The position numbers and the translations under genes are program-made. DNA of 64,000 nt from Rhyacophila brunnea (Eukaryota > Arthropoda > Insecta > Trichoptera > Rhyacophilidae), in contig JAGYXB010001325.1 of the NCBI GenBank assembly GCA_022495005.1, positions 620,001 through 684,000 of the forward strand. The letters are read 5' to 3'. Below are positions 1 to 10,269 of the stretch, in pieces. The notes under the pieces were generated by a model, which saw only the letters and a list, made by a program, of their open reading frames with translations, was not told the DNA's origin and made no database searches. Within the stretch, counting starts at the first letter, position 1. Each line of letters opens with the position of its first letter.

Positions 1-1883
1 TACGTACAAATGTATTCCACGGTGAAATGTTCAACGAAGAACTCGTATTTGATAAAATGTTATACAAACTCATGTTTCACGTACTGCGGCGTACGAATAA
101 GTGTCCCACGATGAACTGCATACGTACAACTTACGTGTAACGTAGTATTGTACTCTAATGACTATTTTGAATATATATTATATTAAAATATCGTGAGTGT
201 TTTAGAAATATTTTTTTGATAATATAAGGAAAAGTAAGTCGGTTTTTCAAAACGCAGTATCCTTATGCTGCGCTTGTTTCATAAAAAATATTTGACATTC
301 CATCGTTACCTCCGGCATTTGTGAATAGGCAAAACAATCGAAAAAGACGATCTTGTTTCATGAAATTCAAAAGTTTTTGGTGTATAATAAGCGATTCTGA
401 AGTTATAAAATCTGTTAACTACATATAGAAAAGTTATCAGGATATCTAAAGCTGTCGCCCCTTTGATATATGGCGCTTTATGCTTGTAGCCAATTTACCT
501 TACGCGCCCAGGGCGCCCCTGTCTTCATACGTTTCTTACCACGGGCCTAAATTGCCCGTTTCGCCGGAGCAGAGAGCCCTCTCTATTCAATTCTCGCTCA
601 TTTTACTAGGCCTAACAAGATGAAACATTGCTCTGTTAATAAGGAATACTTCGCGGGGTTTGTTTATTCTTCGGCAGCCTTAGTGGTATAGGCCTGGAAG
701 GTGTATTTTATGGCAGAAGAATTTCGAGGGCCTTACAAGATGCCTCGGTTTGAGGGAAGGATGTTTGTATAATATTATTAGTACGAGTATAACAATACTT
801 CTCGCATAATATCAATGTTTCTTATATTTGCTATGTATTATACGAAATTGATGTATATTTTCTCTCTTTCAGTTAGTTTATTATGTCACACATAATAATT
901 TATTCTAACACAGAGATCTTCAACCTTTTCCGAGTAAGGAGACGCATTCAACTTTTATTTTTAAAGCATTTTTAAAGACCACGGTGCTATATTAAGGTCA
1001 AACATAAAGGATGTATAATATATTTGCGAGCCTCTAATAACATAATCTCTAGACTTTATAAAAATGACGTGTAGCGATCATGCTATTCTACATTAAATTA
1101 GTGACACACTTTAATAATTATGTAGGTTTTGTTATTAAAACAATACATTAGCAATATTAATTGTTAGCGTTTCCTCAATCATAACAAACTAGACCATTAG
1201 GGTTTGTTTTGATTGATAATTACGACAATATCTATGGTAATATAACATTTATATAAATAAGAAGAACAATCTATAAACTAACACTCCACTCATCGAGTCC
1301 GTCACGAGACGTAGGTACTACTATAATTGTCCCGTGTTCTTCACTCGACATACTCCATCCGTTATTCCATAAGTCTCTCAGTGTATTGTTATAATTAATC
1401 TCTTAATCATATCTATCTCACATAGTACGTCATTACCTCGCAATTATAATCTCACTTCATCATCCTTATTATTAATTGTATTCAATGTATTCTTGTATCA
1501 ACCAATAAACCCAGATCTCAACAACCAAGCAACAACGATTCTCCATCTACTTCCAACATCACCATACCTCCAAAGACGCATTTATGTCATTATGGTATCT
1601 TGTCTTTTCTTGTCTTCTACAATATATTACATGATACAAGAATAAACGTCGTCGTCGATAATTTACCGAAAATATTAACATTTGTATGTAATTTTATGAA
1701 TATTATATAATTACATAATATTATGTATTATATTTTATGGTATGTGTAGCTTAGACGGTCAAATGGAATATTTTTTCAACTTGTAGCGTCAAGATAGCAT
1801 GCAAACATTGTCAGTGCCGAAGACAAAAAACAGGGCTTATGACGCGTTATAAATAATATTTTTTTACCATGAGCCCGACAAGC
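1..1883. other. Intergenic AT-rich DNA, no gene seen
   Basis: No open frame resembling a known protein was found on either strand. Positions 470-740 are clearly more GC-rich than the surroundings (words such as gcgcccagggcgcccctg) and could be an old repeat or regulatory DNA, but I recognise nothing in them. Confidence 0.6.
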
Positions 1884-2310
1884 TACAACGTTTTCCTTAG
1901 CTCGTATTCTTATTTGTCCGGTGGTTGTTTTACTAGTAAAAATCTTTCAATCGATTTTTAATTAACTTCCCGACAAGATAGACATTTGACACTTTTAGAA
2001 TATATCAGAACACGATGCCAATGCATTTTTTTAATACTTTTAGCCATATTTAAGTAGAATTGATTTATTTTCAGTTAATTCTGTTTTGAATGAAAAGTTA
2101 TTTCGGAAGAAATCCGTAAAAAGTAAAATTATTATTGGTTGCCAAGTGGGTCCTAGCAACTAAATTATTAATATTAATATATACGTGCGTTACTATGGAA
2201 ATTAATATGACATTTCAGTACTATTTAGGTATATCAAGTAATTTTTTTTGATCTTTTAAGCTAGTCAATTCAAGTGTATATGATTCAACAGAAAATTTAA
2301 AAACGTTGTA
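1884..2310 (+). repeat. Family A dispersed repeat, copy 1
   Basis: This is the most diverged of seven copies of a ~430-470 bp repeat. The family starts near TTACAACGTTTTT, then reads GCTCGTATTCTTATTTGTCC, has a conserved middle (ATATATCAGAACACGATGCC) and a late block (TATACGTGCGTTACTATG), and reaches AAAAACGTTGTA, an inverted copy of its own start. This copy stops at that inner inverted repeat and lacks the 3' extension seen in copies 2-7. It has no coding potential; it is a MITE-like non-autonomous element of unassigned superfamily. Confidence 0.8.
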
Positions 2311-3140
2311 AGTAATAATATTGTGTAATGAAATTTATTTGTGATAACAATCTGTGAATTATTGACATTCTCATAGTAATGAAGATATACCTATTTTATT
2401 TTATTACAGTCACATCACTAGTGCTATATATGCCGCACTTACCCAACTTTTTGATTTCATTTAATATATTGTTCCCTAAGGAAATTTTCCACCATAAACA
2501 ATGAAAATGTTGCACTTAAAATATTATGTTATCCTGAGGTTGATATATTTTTCGACTGGTAATAATTATGAGAAATAATTTAACTAGATGCTCTTACCCC
2601 AAATGCGGGGGTAAGAGCGTCTACTCGTCTTGTTTCCTTAAAACGTTTTTATTATAATTAATCATGCAACATTTAGATCTAATGAATATGGTAGTCGAAA
2701 AAGAGATTATTGGTGAACAGTCAACAAAAATTTCGAAGAGATATTACAATCGTTTAAAGTTCAACATCAGCTTAAAGTTCAATTAGTCAATTTATATGCC
2801 GCACTTACCCTAACTCACCTTACCACATTTAAATAGTATGCTAATTATATCGATTGGCCACCTAATCGTTACGCGCTAGATGCGTCTTTAGTGTCCAAAC
2901 TGATATGCCTACCCAGGGGTTTAAAAAAAATAAAGGTGCCAGAACTCACTTCTTGCCAAACTACTAAGGAAAATAGTATTTAAATATCATTTAAAGGAAC
3001 TTTTCCTATGCCAAGAAGCGCATAAAAAAATTAAACAAACAAACATAATATACAAATAAAACAACTAAAATTGAAAAAATAAAATTGAAAAAACATCATA
3101 AGTATAGATATTTGAATAAAAGTATATAAGTAGTGATTTC
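2311..3140. other. Intergenic DNA with hairpin and 13-bp direct repeats
   Basis: A strong hairpin lies at 2590-2618 (GCTCTTACCCC, short loop, GGGGTAAGAGC; 11-bp stem). It is flanked by two direct copies of GCCGCACTTACCC at about 2431 and 2798, whose GGGTAAG core resembles the hairpin stem. These could be the ends and centre of a small decayed element. No gene seen. Confidence 0.5.
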
Positions 3141-3471
3141 CATGGCCCCCAAATCCTGAAGCAGGCCCCCCGTCCAGGATCTTTGGCGGCCCCCTACCTA
3201 TCACTAAGGTTAAAGGCAGTGTGACGCTCTATAGTAGCGTTTTTCAAATGATGTTCGAGGTAAAATTAAGGTTATTCATTCAGTGTATCAACAAACATTA
3301 TCCAAAAAATGCAATTAATTACACAACTACATATTTAAAAATGTTAATACGCCTGAAGGAAATTGCAGGCGATTTTTTTTTACAATTGGGGCAAATTTGT
3401 GATGTGCGTTTATCTCACTTATCTGGTCAATTCCCCAGGCCAGAGCCACTCCCCCCTTTGTGGGGGCCATG
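3141..3471. mobile_element. hAT-type MITE, family F copy 1
   Basis: The 331-bp element has perfect 11-bp terminal inverted repeats (CATGGCCCCCA / TGGGGGCCATG) and a perfect 8-bp target duplication, gtgatttc, at 3133-3140 and 3472-3479. An 8-bp duplication with short TIRs is the hAT signature. It has no transposase; the small frames across it are incidental. Its right end (TTTATCTCACTTA followed by a GC-rich tail) recurs as fragments near 5232-5310 and 18945-19014 and in the longer copy at 51032-51809. Confidence 0.9.
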
Positions 3472-3479
3472 GTGATTTC

Positions 3480-4249
3480 CAAAGTTTAGTCCAATTTTCG
3501 TTTGGCAAATCGTCTTGATTCCTTTTCTTAGAGTTTATGGATGAATGTCTTCCACCGAGTAACCACCGATCAACGTATTTTGAAGGACCATAAAGTGTCA
3601 AAGGTGGTCCGACGAGTTTGATGAAAATAAGTCCAAAAACTGTTTTGGTCTTCAAAGAAGCTCTTATTGGGGTAATAATTAGATTCATTTGCGAAAATTT
3701 GCATTCACATTCACTTGAAGAAATGGTAATAGAATTCAATGCATATATTATATCAAACGCGATAGTTTTTCAGGATATGTATGTCTTTTTATATGAGATG
3801 ATTCAGGAAAATTAACTTGTACCTACCTACTACGTAACCGCGAACATTATTTCGTCTAATTGCCTTTTTATAACTGAGAATGTCTCAGGAACAGTTACCC
3901 AAACTGAGGTTGCCATGCACTCAAGTGTGTTTCAACCTAATTTATATGACTAGTTAAGAGTGGCCATGAAAGAAAGGAACACATAAGCAAAATTAAAAAT
4001 TGTGGTAGCTAATACAAAACTTATAATTATTAATTATCTAAGGAAGTAAAAACATCCTCACGGTGACAGTATTACGCCGCAAATATTCAAAATGCAACAA
4101 ATTGGCTTTTGTGGTGACTAGATCGGGCGTTTTACTTTTTTTCTTTATTTACTATTTTTTTTATTTAAATAGGTACTTCAAAAATTATCGTTGTTAGTGT
4201 TATTATTATATAAAATTGCTGGAATTAATAATTAGGTACCTACTTTAAC
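3480..4249. other. Intergenic DNA, no gene seen
   Basis: AT-rich unassigned DNA. The short open frame at 3618-3815 has no recognisable domain and ordinary low-complexity composition; I do not call it a gene. Confidence 0.6.
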
Positions 4250-4755
4250 CAGTGACGTCCCTAAACAAAATGCCGCCCCTAGGCAGCGCCAGAATACCGC
4301 CCCATTTTGTTATACAGTATTTTTTATCATCCTTTCATGACTCCAATATCTGAGAAAGGTGTTGTATGGATACATTACAAACAAAATATACCACTAAACC
4401 TAATTTAAATGCCATCTCTACTTTAACAGACATAATCAGAGCCCACGGATTCAGATACATTTAAAAATACTACACCTGACAACTTGCATGTATCATTGCT
4501 GCTCACCAAGGACGTGACGTCCAAGGACAACGGAAGTAAACTAGACATCACGACCCCGACAAAAAAATACTGTCCTGTTAAACCTATTATGCTAATTAAT
4601 ACATTTTATTTCCAACCAATGAGCTGAATTTTAGCTAAGCTGTGGAAACTACCTATTTCTATATATACCTAATGATTCTCCTCAATTTGCCACCTTTCGA
4701 GTAACTGCCGCCCCCAAGCGACGCTCATTCTGCCTACCCCCGCAGGACGTCACTG
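4250..4755. mobile_element. hAT-like MITE, family G copy 1
   Basis: A 506-bp element with 11-bp inverted ends, CAGTGACGTCC at the left and GGACGTCACTG at the right. Just inside are C-rich subterminal words (TGCCGCCCC, CTGCCGCCCCC). The CAGTG-type terminus is common in hAT elements, but I see no matching 8-bp target duplication. No coding capacity. Two further copies are at 5330-5455 and, reversed, 27098-27652. Confidence 0.8.
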
Positions 4756-5024
4756 AGCACAGATCGCGACATAGCCCCATATCAATAAAGAGTAAAGGAG
4801 GGCCGCTTATTGGAATGCCGGTGGTTTATTCTAGACACTTAAAGACAACTTTAATTATTTCTCGTTGTTTTTATTTTATTTTGGCCAACAATAATAAATT
4901 CGTTTCTTAGGCAACGGAACAATATTCTTCGTACATATAATAATAAGTTCGCTGCTTAGGGAACGGAACAATTCTAAACTATAATATTATACTGTATAAT
5001 CATCACGATTGCATTATCATACTG

Positions 5025-5090
5025 TAACGTAAAGGCAGTGCGTTCGGCTGATAACCGAACAATCGTGGTTTGAATCCAATCGAATGCGAT
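5025..5090 (+). other. tRNA-Ile-like relic (GAT anticodon loop)
   Basis: Positions 5043-5059 form a complete anticodon arm: stem TTCGG/CCGAA enclosing the 7-nt loop CTGATAA with GAT in the centre, which would read isoleucine codons. Downstream is a T-arm-like GGTTTGAATCC. The 5' half (acceptor and D arm) is not recognisable and the T stem pairs poorly, so this is a relic or SINE piece rather than a working tRNA gene. A nuclear eukaryotic tRNA-Ile normally carries AAT. Confidence 0.5.
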
Positions 5091-5231
5091 TTTTTTCGTG
5101 TGAAAAAAAAATTATGTGTTACATGTCACACGCCAAAAATACACTGATCTGATTTTCGAAACGCGCATAAAGAAGTATAACTTCAAAAATAATTATAAAA
5201 TAAAATTCTGCTCGACTTTTTTGTGTTGGTT

Positions 5232-5310
5232 TATCTCATTTAACTGTTCGACCTGCCTCGCCAGGCCCCCCAGGCTAGAGCCCTGTTAGCCCCTCGTTGA
5301 GGGGGTCATG
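5232..5310. repeat. Family F right-end fragment
   Basis: Reads TTTATCTCATTTAACTG, then a C-rich block ending GAGGGGGTCATG, matching the last ~80 bp of the element at 3141-3471. The left end is absent, so it is a truncated copy. Confidence 0.65.
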
Positions 5311-5329
5311 ATGTGGATCCAGTGACGTC

Positions 5330-5455
5330 CTTAGACAAAATGCTGCCCTATTTCTATACAGTATTTTTTATCATCCTTTCATGACCCCAATATCTAAGAA
5401 ATGTGTTTTATGGATACACCACTAACAAAACATAATATTACCACTAAAACATAAA
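5330..5455 (+). repeat. Family G left-end fragment, copy 2
   Basis: Begins CAGTGACGTCCTTAGACAAA and follows the first part of 4250-4755 (including TTTTTTATCATCCTTTCATG), then diverges into AT-rich DNA. Only the left end is preserved. Confidence 0.75.
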
Positions 5456-5459
5456 AAAA

Positions 5460-8400
5460 TAAATTAAAAATATTTTCCCCTAAAAGTGGGGATTTTTTTG
5501 ATGTTGGTTATTCTTACATGTCATTTTTGAAATAAGATGTATATATTTTTTTTAATATTACTGTAAAATCAAAATTCTAATACAATCCAATCCATTCCAA
5601 TTAAACTCACATTAGTAATTATTATAAGGTACTACCAGGTCTATGGTCCACGTATGTTTTTATAATAATCTGACAAAATATAAAAAAGTCTGATTGAAAT
5701 AAAATGCAAAATATATATACCATTGTTTAAATAATAACTGTAATTATATCTGTTTTTAGATTGTTTTATTAATATATAATTACAGTGACATCTAGATAAG
5801 ATACCTCGAAGATTTATTTGAATCGGATTGTAATTGGAATTAGATTCTGAAATAATTTTGACCTATATGCTTTGTAATTCGGGGAATAGATGGCTCTATG
5901 AAATCGAAACTTTTGATGACATCCCCCTTAAAGCTAGAAAATACATAGGAAATAGAGTCTTTCTATCATTATGTGGCAAAATAAGAAGTACTGATTTTTT
6001 CTGGATTAAGTTACGCAGCACTTTTCGGTCATTTCTCAATTTTGTTTGATTGATGACATTAATGTTCCTACCAGTCCAAGAATTTTTGAGGTTACGTATA
6101 TATTTCATTACTGTTTGGCCATAAACCAACTGTTAAACAAAATGTGGTAAGCACCTTTTTAGTTGATCTATAATACTTTAAATATAATTTACATATACAA
6201 GCTGTGGTTCCGTCATAAAAAAAACAAATAAAAAGGGTTTATTCGTAAAACAGACTTTGCTGCTTTTTCTTTATTTTATTATATTGTGGTGCATTGCATA
6301 TATGTCGCTATATTAACAGAGAGTATCCTTTTGTTCGTTTTATGGAACAATATAATATGAGCTTTGGATAGCATTTACTCCCCTTAAAATACTGTGCGAC
6401 CCTGTTCGAAAACGTCCGTGTCATTATTCTCGTTATATAGACGCTATGCAGTATTTTTATATGCGGCATGTCCGTAAAAGTGAATCTTTTTTTCGTAAAA
6501 CCAATTTATTCTGTTTATAAAAGCGTATTTATAAACTCAAGCTATGTGAATGATAAAATATACCTAATATAATATATACCTAATATAATATATACCTAAT
6601 ATATACTAGATGCCAAAAAAATCGAAGTAACTACGAGTACCAAGCACATTTTATATGTACCTATTTACAATACTCTGAGATGTATATCGTATATTGTTTT
6701 TTTACTTCTCTATCTATAACCATATAGGGGTCAACATAATGAAGATTATTCACAAATAATACCGGGTTTAGTAAGCGAGATACCTTCCTAGAATTTTAAC
6801 CATCTGGCAAAATTCCGTATAACAAATTCATACGATCTTTACAGGCTCTTATATGATCGGCAAAGTGTAGATGACTATGATACTCTACCATTTGGTCAAG
6901 ATTTTTTATTATCCCACTCAAGTTAAGTTAGTGTTCATAAAAATAGCTTAGTTAGGTATGTCTCATCTTTTATTGTGCTAACTATCAATTCTTAGTTGAA
7001 ATGAATTGTATTATGTGATTAAAATAAAATATTATGTAGCACTAGTGTTACTTATTTTAATATTTAGTCAAGACCGGTTCGTCCGCTTCAAAGGAGGACA
7101 TTTTAATAACTCATTTAGTGCTAACACCGTGACTGGCGCGTTTGAAGTACATTGCCGTTAGACATAATTAACGTGTTATTTAAATGTGGTAATTAAAAGG
7201 TCAGCAGTGATTGTGTTAAATAACATTACAACTGAACTAGATCAACTGCCAGATTAAAATTTATTGTAAGATTGATAAGAGTTTACAAATGCTTCTAATT
7301 TTTTTTATAATATTATGTTAAAGTTTAATATTTTTTAAATTTATAATATGTATTAGAACACTTCAACTTATACCTAATTTTCTAAATATGTGGATAAATT
7401 TGTAGGGTTTTAATAAATATCTTAAAATAAAAAAATAAACATTTCTACTGAGGACAAACGGCGCCAAATTGATGTCAATTGTCCAGAAACAACGGCGACA
7501 AAATGGCGTCGATTGTCTCCAATGGAAGAAGCGGAAGAAACCAGTCCTGACCAATAATTAAAAAAAAAAAAGTCTGATACTGCATATTGTGTTTTTATTT
7601 ATATGTAGTTTATTTGAAAATAATGTTATGTCTTACCTATAGAGTTCTCTATTTTACGTTGTTTACTCGTATTTTTTCATTACAATGTTCCCAAAATATT
7701 AAACATAACAGTTGTAATAATGTATTTGTTAGGATTTAAAAATAGTAAAACGTAAAAAAAATATTATGTAAATAGTCATTGATGTAATCGGACCACGGAT
7801 AAAAACAATTCGTTCGTTTAATAGAGTACTTAAATACTTAGAAAAAATAGAGAAGCTTACATAGTAGTGTATCGTCCCCTAGTCCCCGAACGCCTACACA
7901 TTTCCCACTTTAAGAGTGTGACTGAAGCACATTGAGCCAAGTGGCCGAATAAAATAGTACTTCCGGTGAAAGCGGACCTCGGGGATACCCAATTGACAAA
8001 ACAAAACGCGCACGTTCCTAAAAGCGCTGCAGGAGACCGCATGCTATCACTAGAGTGAAAAGTTACAAGCCGGGCGCTAAGACTACGGCAATACGGAGAG
8101 GGGAATCCCCGGCTATAGTAGGAGTGATAACTACGTGTTGAATTTAGTAGAGGCTATACATATGTCATATTAATATAACTACCAAAGTGCTATCTGCCTT
8201 ATGTCTGTGTAGTATTATTATTTATGGTAAAAACGAACTTAAACTTACACTGAAACAAGACAGTTTAATGTTGATAATATGTTACATTATTATCTTTTGT
8301 ATTGAAATAATAATTGAAAGGCTGAGAAAATAGGCGAATAGATTCCAAAACGTCCACGAAAAAATATAACGAAGAAATAATAACGATACACAGTGATAAT

Positions 8401-8487
8401 ACATGATAATTAATATAAACTTATTATTTTTTACAAGCAAGAAAACATAAAATATATTATAATAAAAAATACATTTTCTGATTATTG
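5460..8487. other. Intergenic AT-rich DNA, no gene seen
   Basis: Contains a three-unit tandem of an ACCTAATATAATATAT-type word (about 6559-6605). A patch at 7450-7550 rich in GGCGCCAAATTG and CAATTGTCC words resembles the ends of the MITE at 62754-63290. A GC-richer patch lies at 7860-8130. None of the short frames resembles a known protein. Confidence 0.55.
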
Positions 8488-8727
8488 AACATACATACTT
8501 TTCAAAAACACTTTCTGTGAAAATATAATCCTTTTTGAAAAAAGTAAAATTTGTCGGAATTAGTACGTCGCCTTGTAGCATAGAGGTAAATGCAGCGGAT
8601 GGGGCGTAAACCCAGGAGATGCAAGCTTCGGTTCCCTGCTGGGGTGGCTTACTTTTTTCAAAAAAGGATTTTTTCTATTGGTTATAATATATTTTCTCAG
8701 AAAGTGTTTTTCAAAATTATGTATGTT
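8488..8727 (+). mobile_element. Palindromic element with tRNA-like core (family D, copy a)
   Basis: The arms are inverted repeats of about 60 bp: AACATACAT ... CAAAAACACTTTCTG at the left and CAGAAAGTGTTTTTC ... ATGTATGTT at the right, each reaching a TTTTTTCAAAAAA-like inner word. Between them is a tRNA-like segment with an A-box-like TAGCATAGAGGTAAATGC and a B-box-like CGGTTCCCTGC. The same arrangement occurs at 21893, 22580 and 41972, so this is a family of foldback or MITE-like elements with an internal pol III promoter-like module, not a tRNA gene. Confidence 0.75.
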
Positions 8728-9664
8728 AAATACAAAAACAGTTGACATTTTCGTAAAATATTGACTGCTCAATAAAAATGTGTTATTTCTTTCTTACAAT
8801 CTAACAGCAAACATTGTTTAAGATTGCTTTAATTCAGAAATTGTACCTATAAGAAAGATATAACATTGTGTGGCCAACATTTTTTGAAGATGGAAACTAC
8901 CATTTTTGTTTCCAGCGTCTTAATATAAAGACATTCCACCAAAAATTTACAGTATGATTTAAGTTATAATAATTATTGAATTGCTGATATGAGAATATTT
9001 TCGATACGGTATTTTATAAAACGTCGAATTGGAATAAAATTCTCAAATAAAAGTAATTATAAAATAAATTATGGCGCCATGAGTGTAGAGCCATATTAAA
9101 TATTAGGGTGTAAAAATTTCATTTATTTAATTATTATGTCACATTTGTTAATAGTTTCCATACGCATGTTATTTACCGAAATCGAAAAATTTGCACTAAC
9201 TATCCTTTTATAATCATTATCCTAATTTATATTTAATATGAAATACATTGACTACACTGACATTATTTATTAGTTGTTATAATATTTTAATATATTTTTA
9301 TGGTATGTAACATGGACTGCTAGAAGAAAATGTCCCGAATTCCAAGAACAGCCATATTCATGATAGTATATATAAATAAAGACCTTCACATCCAAGATGT
9401 TATCAACGTTAAGTGTAATGTGTTAAGTTAAGTTTAGTGAGGTTACCAGCAACTTGTTGCCAGTGTGGACACGGCATAAGACACAATATACTCAATTTAT
9501 TTTGCACTATTTCCAGTACAGATTCAAACAATCTGGAGTTGAGTCACTGGAAATTCGAACGATCTTGACTACCTATCCGAAGTAACCGGGTGAAGGGAGG
9601 GCTTCTCTTTAACGATGGTCATCATAACTGTGTAGTGCGTTAGTGAATGGTGGAGAAAATTTGA
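8728..9664. other. Intergenic AT-rich DNA, no gene seen
   Basis: Nothing recognisable apart from AT-rich sequence and one moderately complex stretch around 9400-9640. Confidence 0.55.
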
Positions 9665-9972
9665 AAGTAACGCTCTTTTCACACTATACGGTTTATGCAC
9701 GGTTTTTCTTCGTCTCAAGGTCAGTTTGTGGTTGAGAATTGCGATCTTTGTACGATTTTAAACCGTCTAATGTAAAAGCGTGCATTAGGTAACGTGTACC
9801 ACTGAGTCATCGGTGGCCGTCCAGGTACCGTGAATACAGTGGGATAGACAGCTGCCATACGGCGCCGTGTAATGTGAAAATGGCCATGCTTTTTTTCACG
9901 CCACTAAAAGAATGTCGCAGTTCGATTTTTTGCCGTACGGTCAAAACCGTATAATGTGAAAGGAGCGTAACT
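9665..9972. mobile_element. 308-bp TIR MITE
   Basis: Left end AGTAACGCTCTTTTCACA and right end TGTGAAAGGAGCGTAACT are near-perfect inverted repeats that extend inward to the words ATACGGTTT and AAACCGTAT. The inside is GC-richer than the flanks and non-coding. A 3-bp direct repeat TGA may flank it, but the target duplication is not certain, so the superfamily is unassigned. Confidence 0.75.
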
Positions 9973-10020
9973 GATCTCTTCCAATAAATTTAAGTCACAA
10001 CCCTTAGCAAAGAGAATAAT

Positions 10021-10268
10021 TTTTTTTTTTTTTTTTTTTTCGACCATGTCCGATCCTGATAGGATCATATGGGCCTCCACAGAGTGGAGGTTTGTATTGA
10101 CAGATTTTGTTTTTTACGAGAAATGGATGTCAGCCACTTGCTCAACCTATTAGGTCCATACGACACACACAAATTGAAAAACAATTTTTGTACTTGCCAG
10201 ACCCAGGATTCGAACCTGGGACCCACGGCTTTGTAGTCCAACGCTTATGCCGCGCGGCCACCGTGTAC
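10021..10268 (-). mobile_element. tRNA-derived SINE (family B, copy 1)
   Basis: On the minus strand a tRNA-like head occupies about 10195-10268, with A-box-like GTGGCCGCGCGGCATAAG and a perfect B box, GGTTCGAATCC. A unique body follows, and it ends in the oligo-A tail seen as about 20 T at 10021-10042. Head, body and tail in this order define a SINE. It would be transcribed by pol III. Copies lie at 21206-21462 (minus) and 39355-39575 (plus). Confidence 0.9.
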
Positions 10269-10269
10269 C

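Noticed and set aside
6559..6605. Short direct-repeat cluster as a CRISPR-like array
   Set aside because: It is a simple AT-rich tandem with no unique spacers; no CRISPR array or cas gene exists anywhere in the window.
10195..10268. Possible tRNA gene on the minus strand
   Set aside because: It is the head of a SINE: same unit at 21380-21455 with the same body and a tail.
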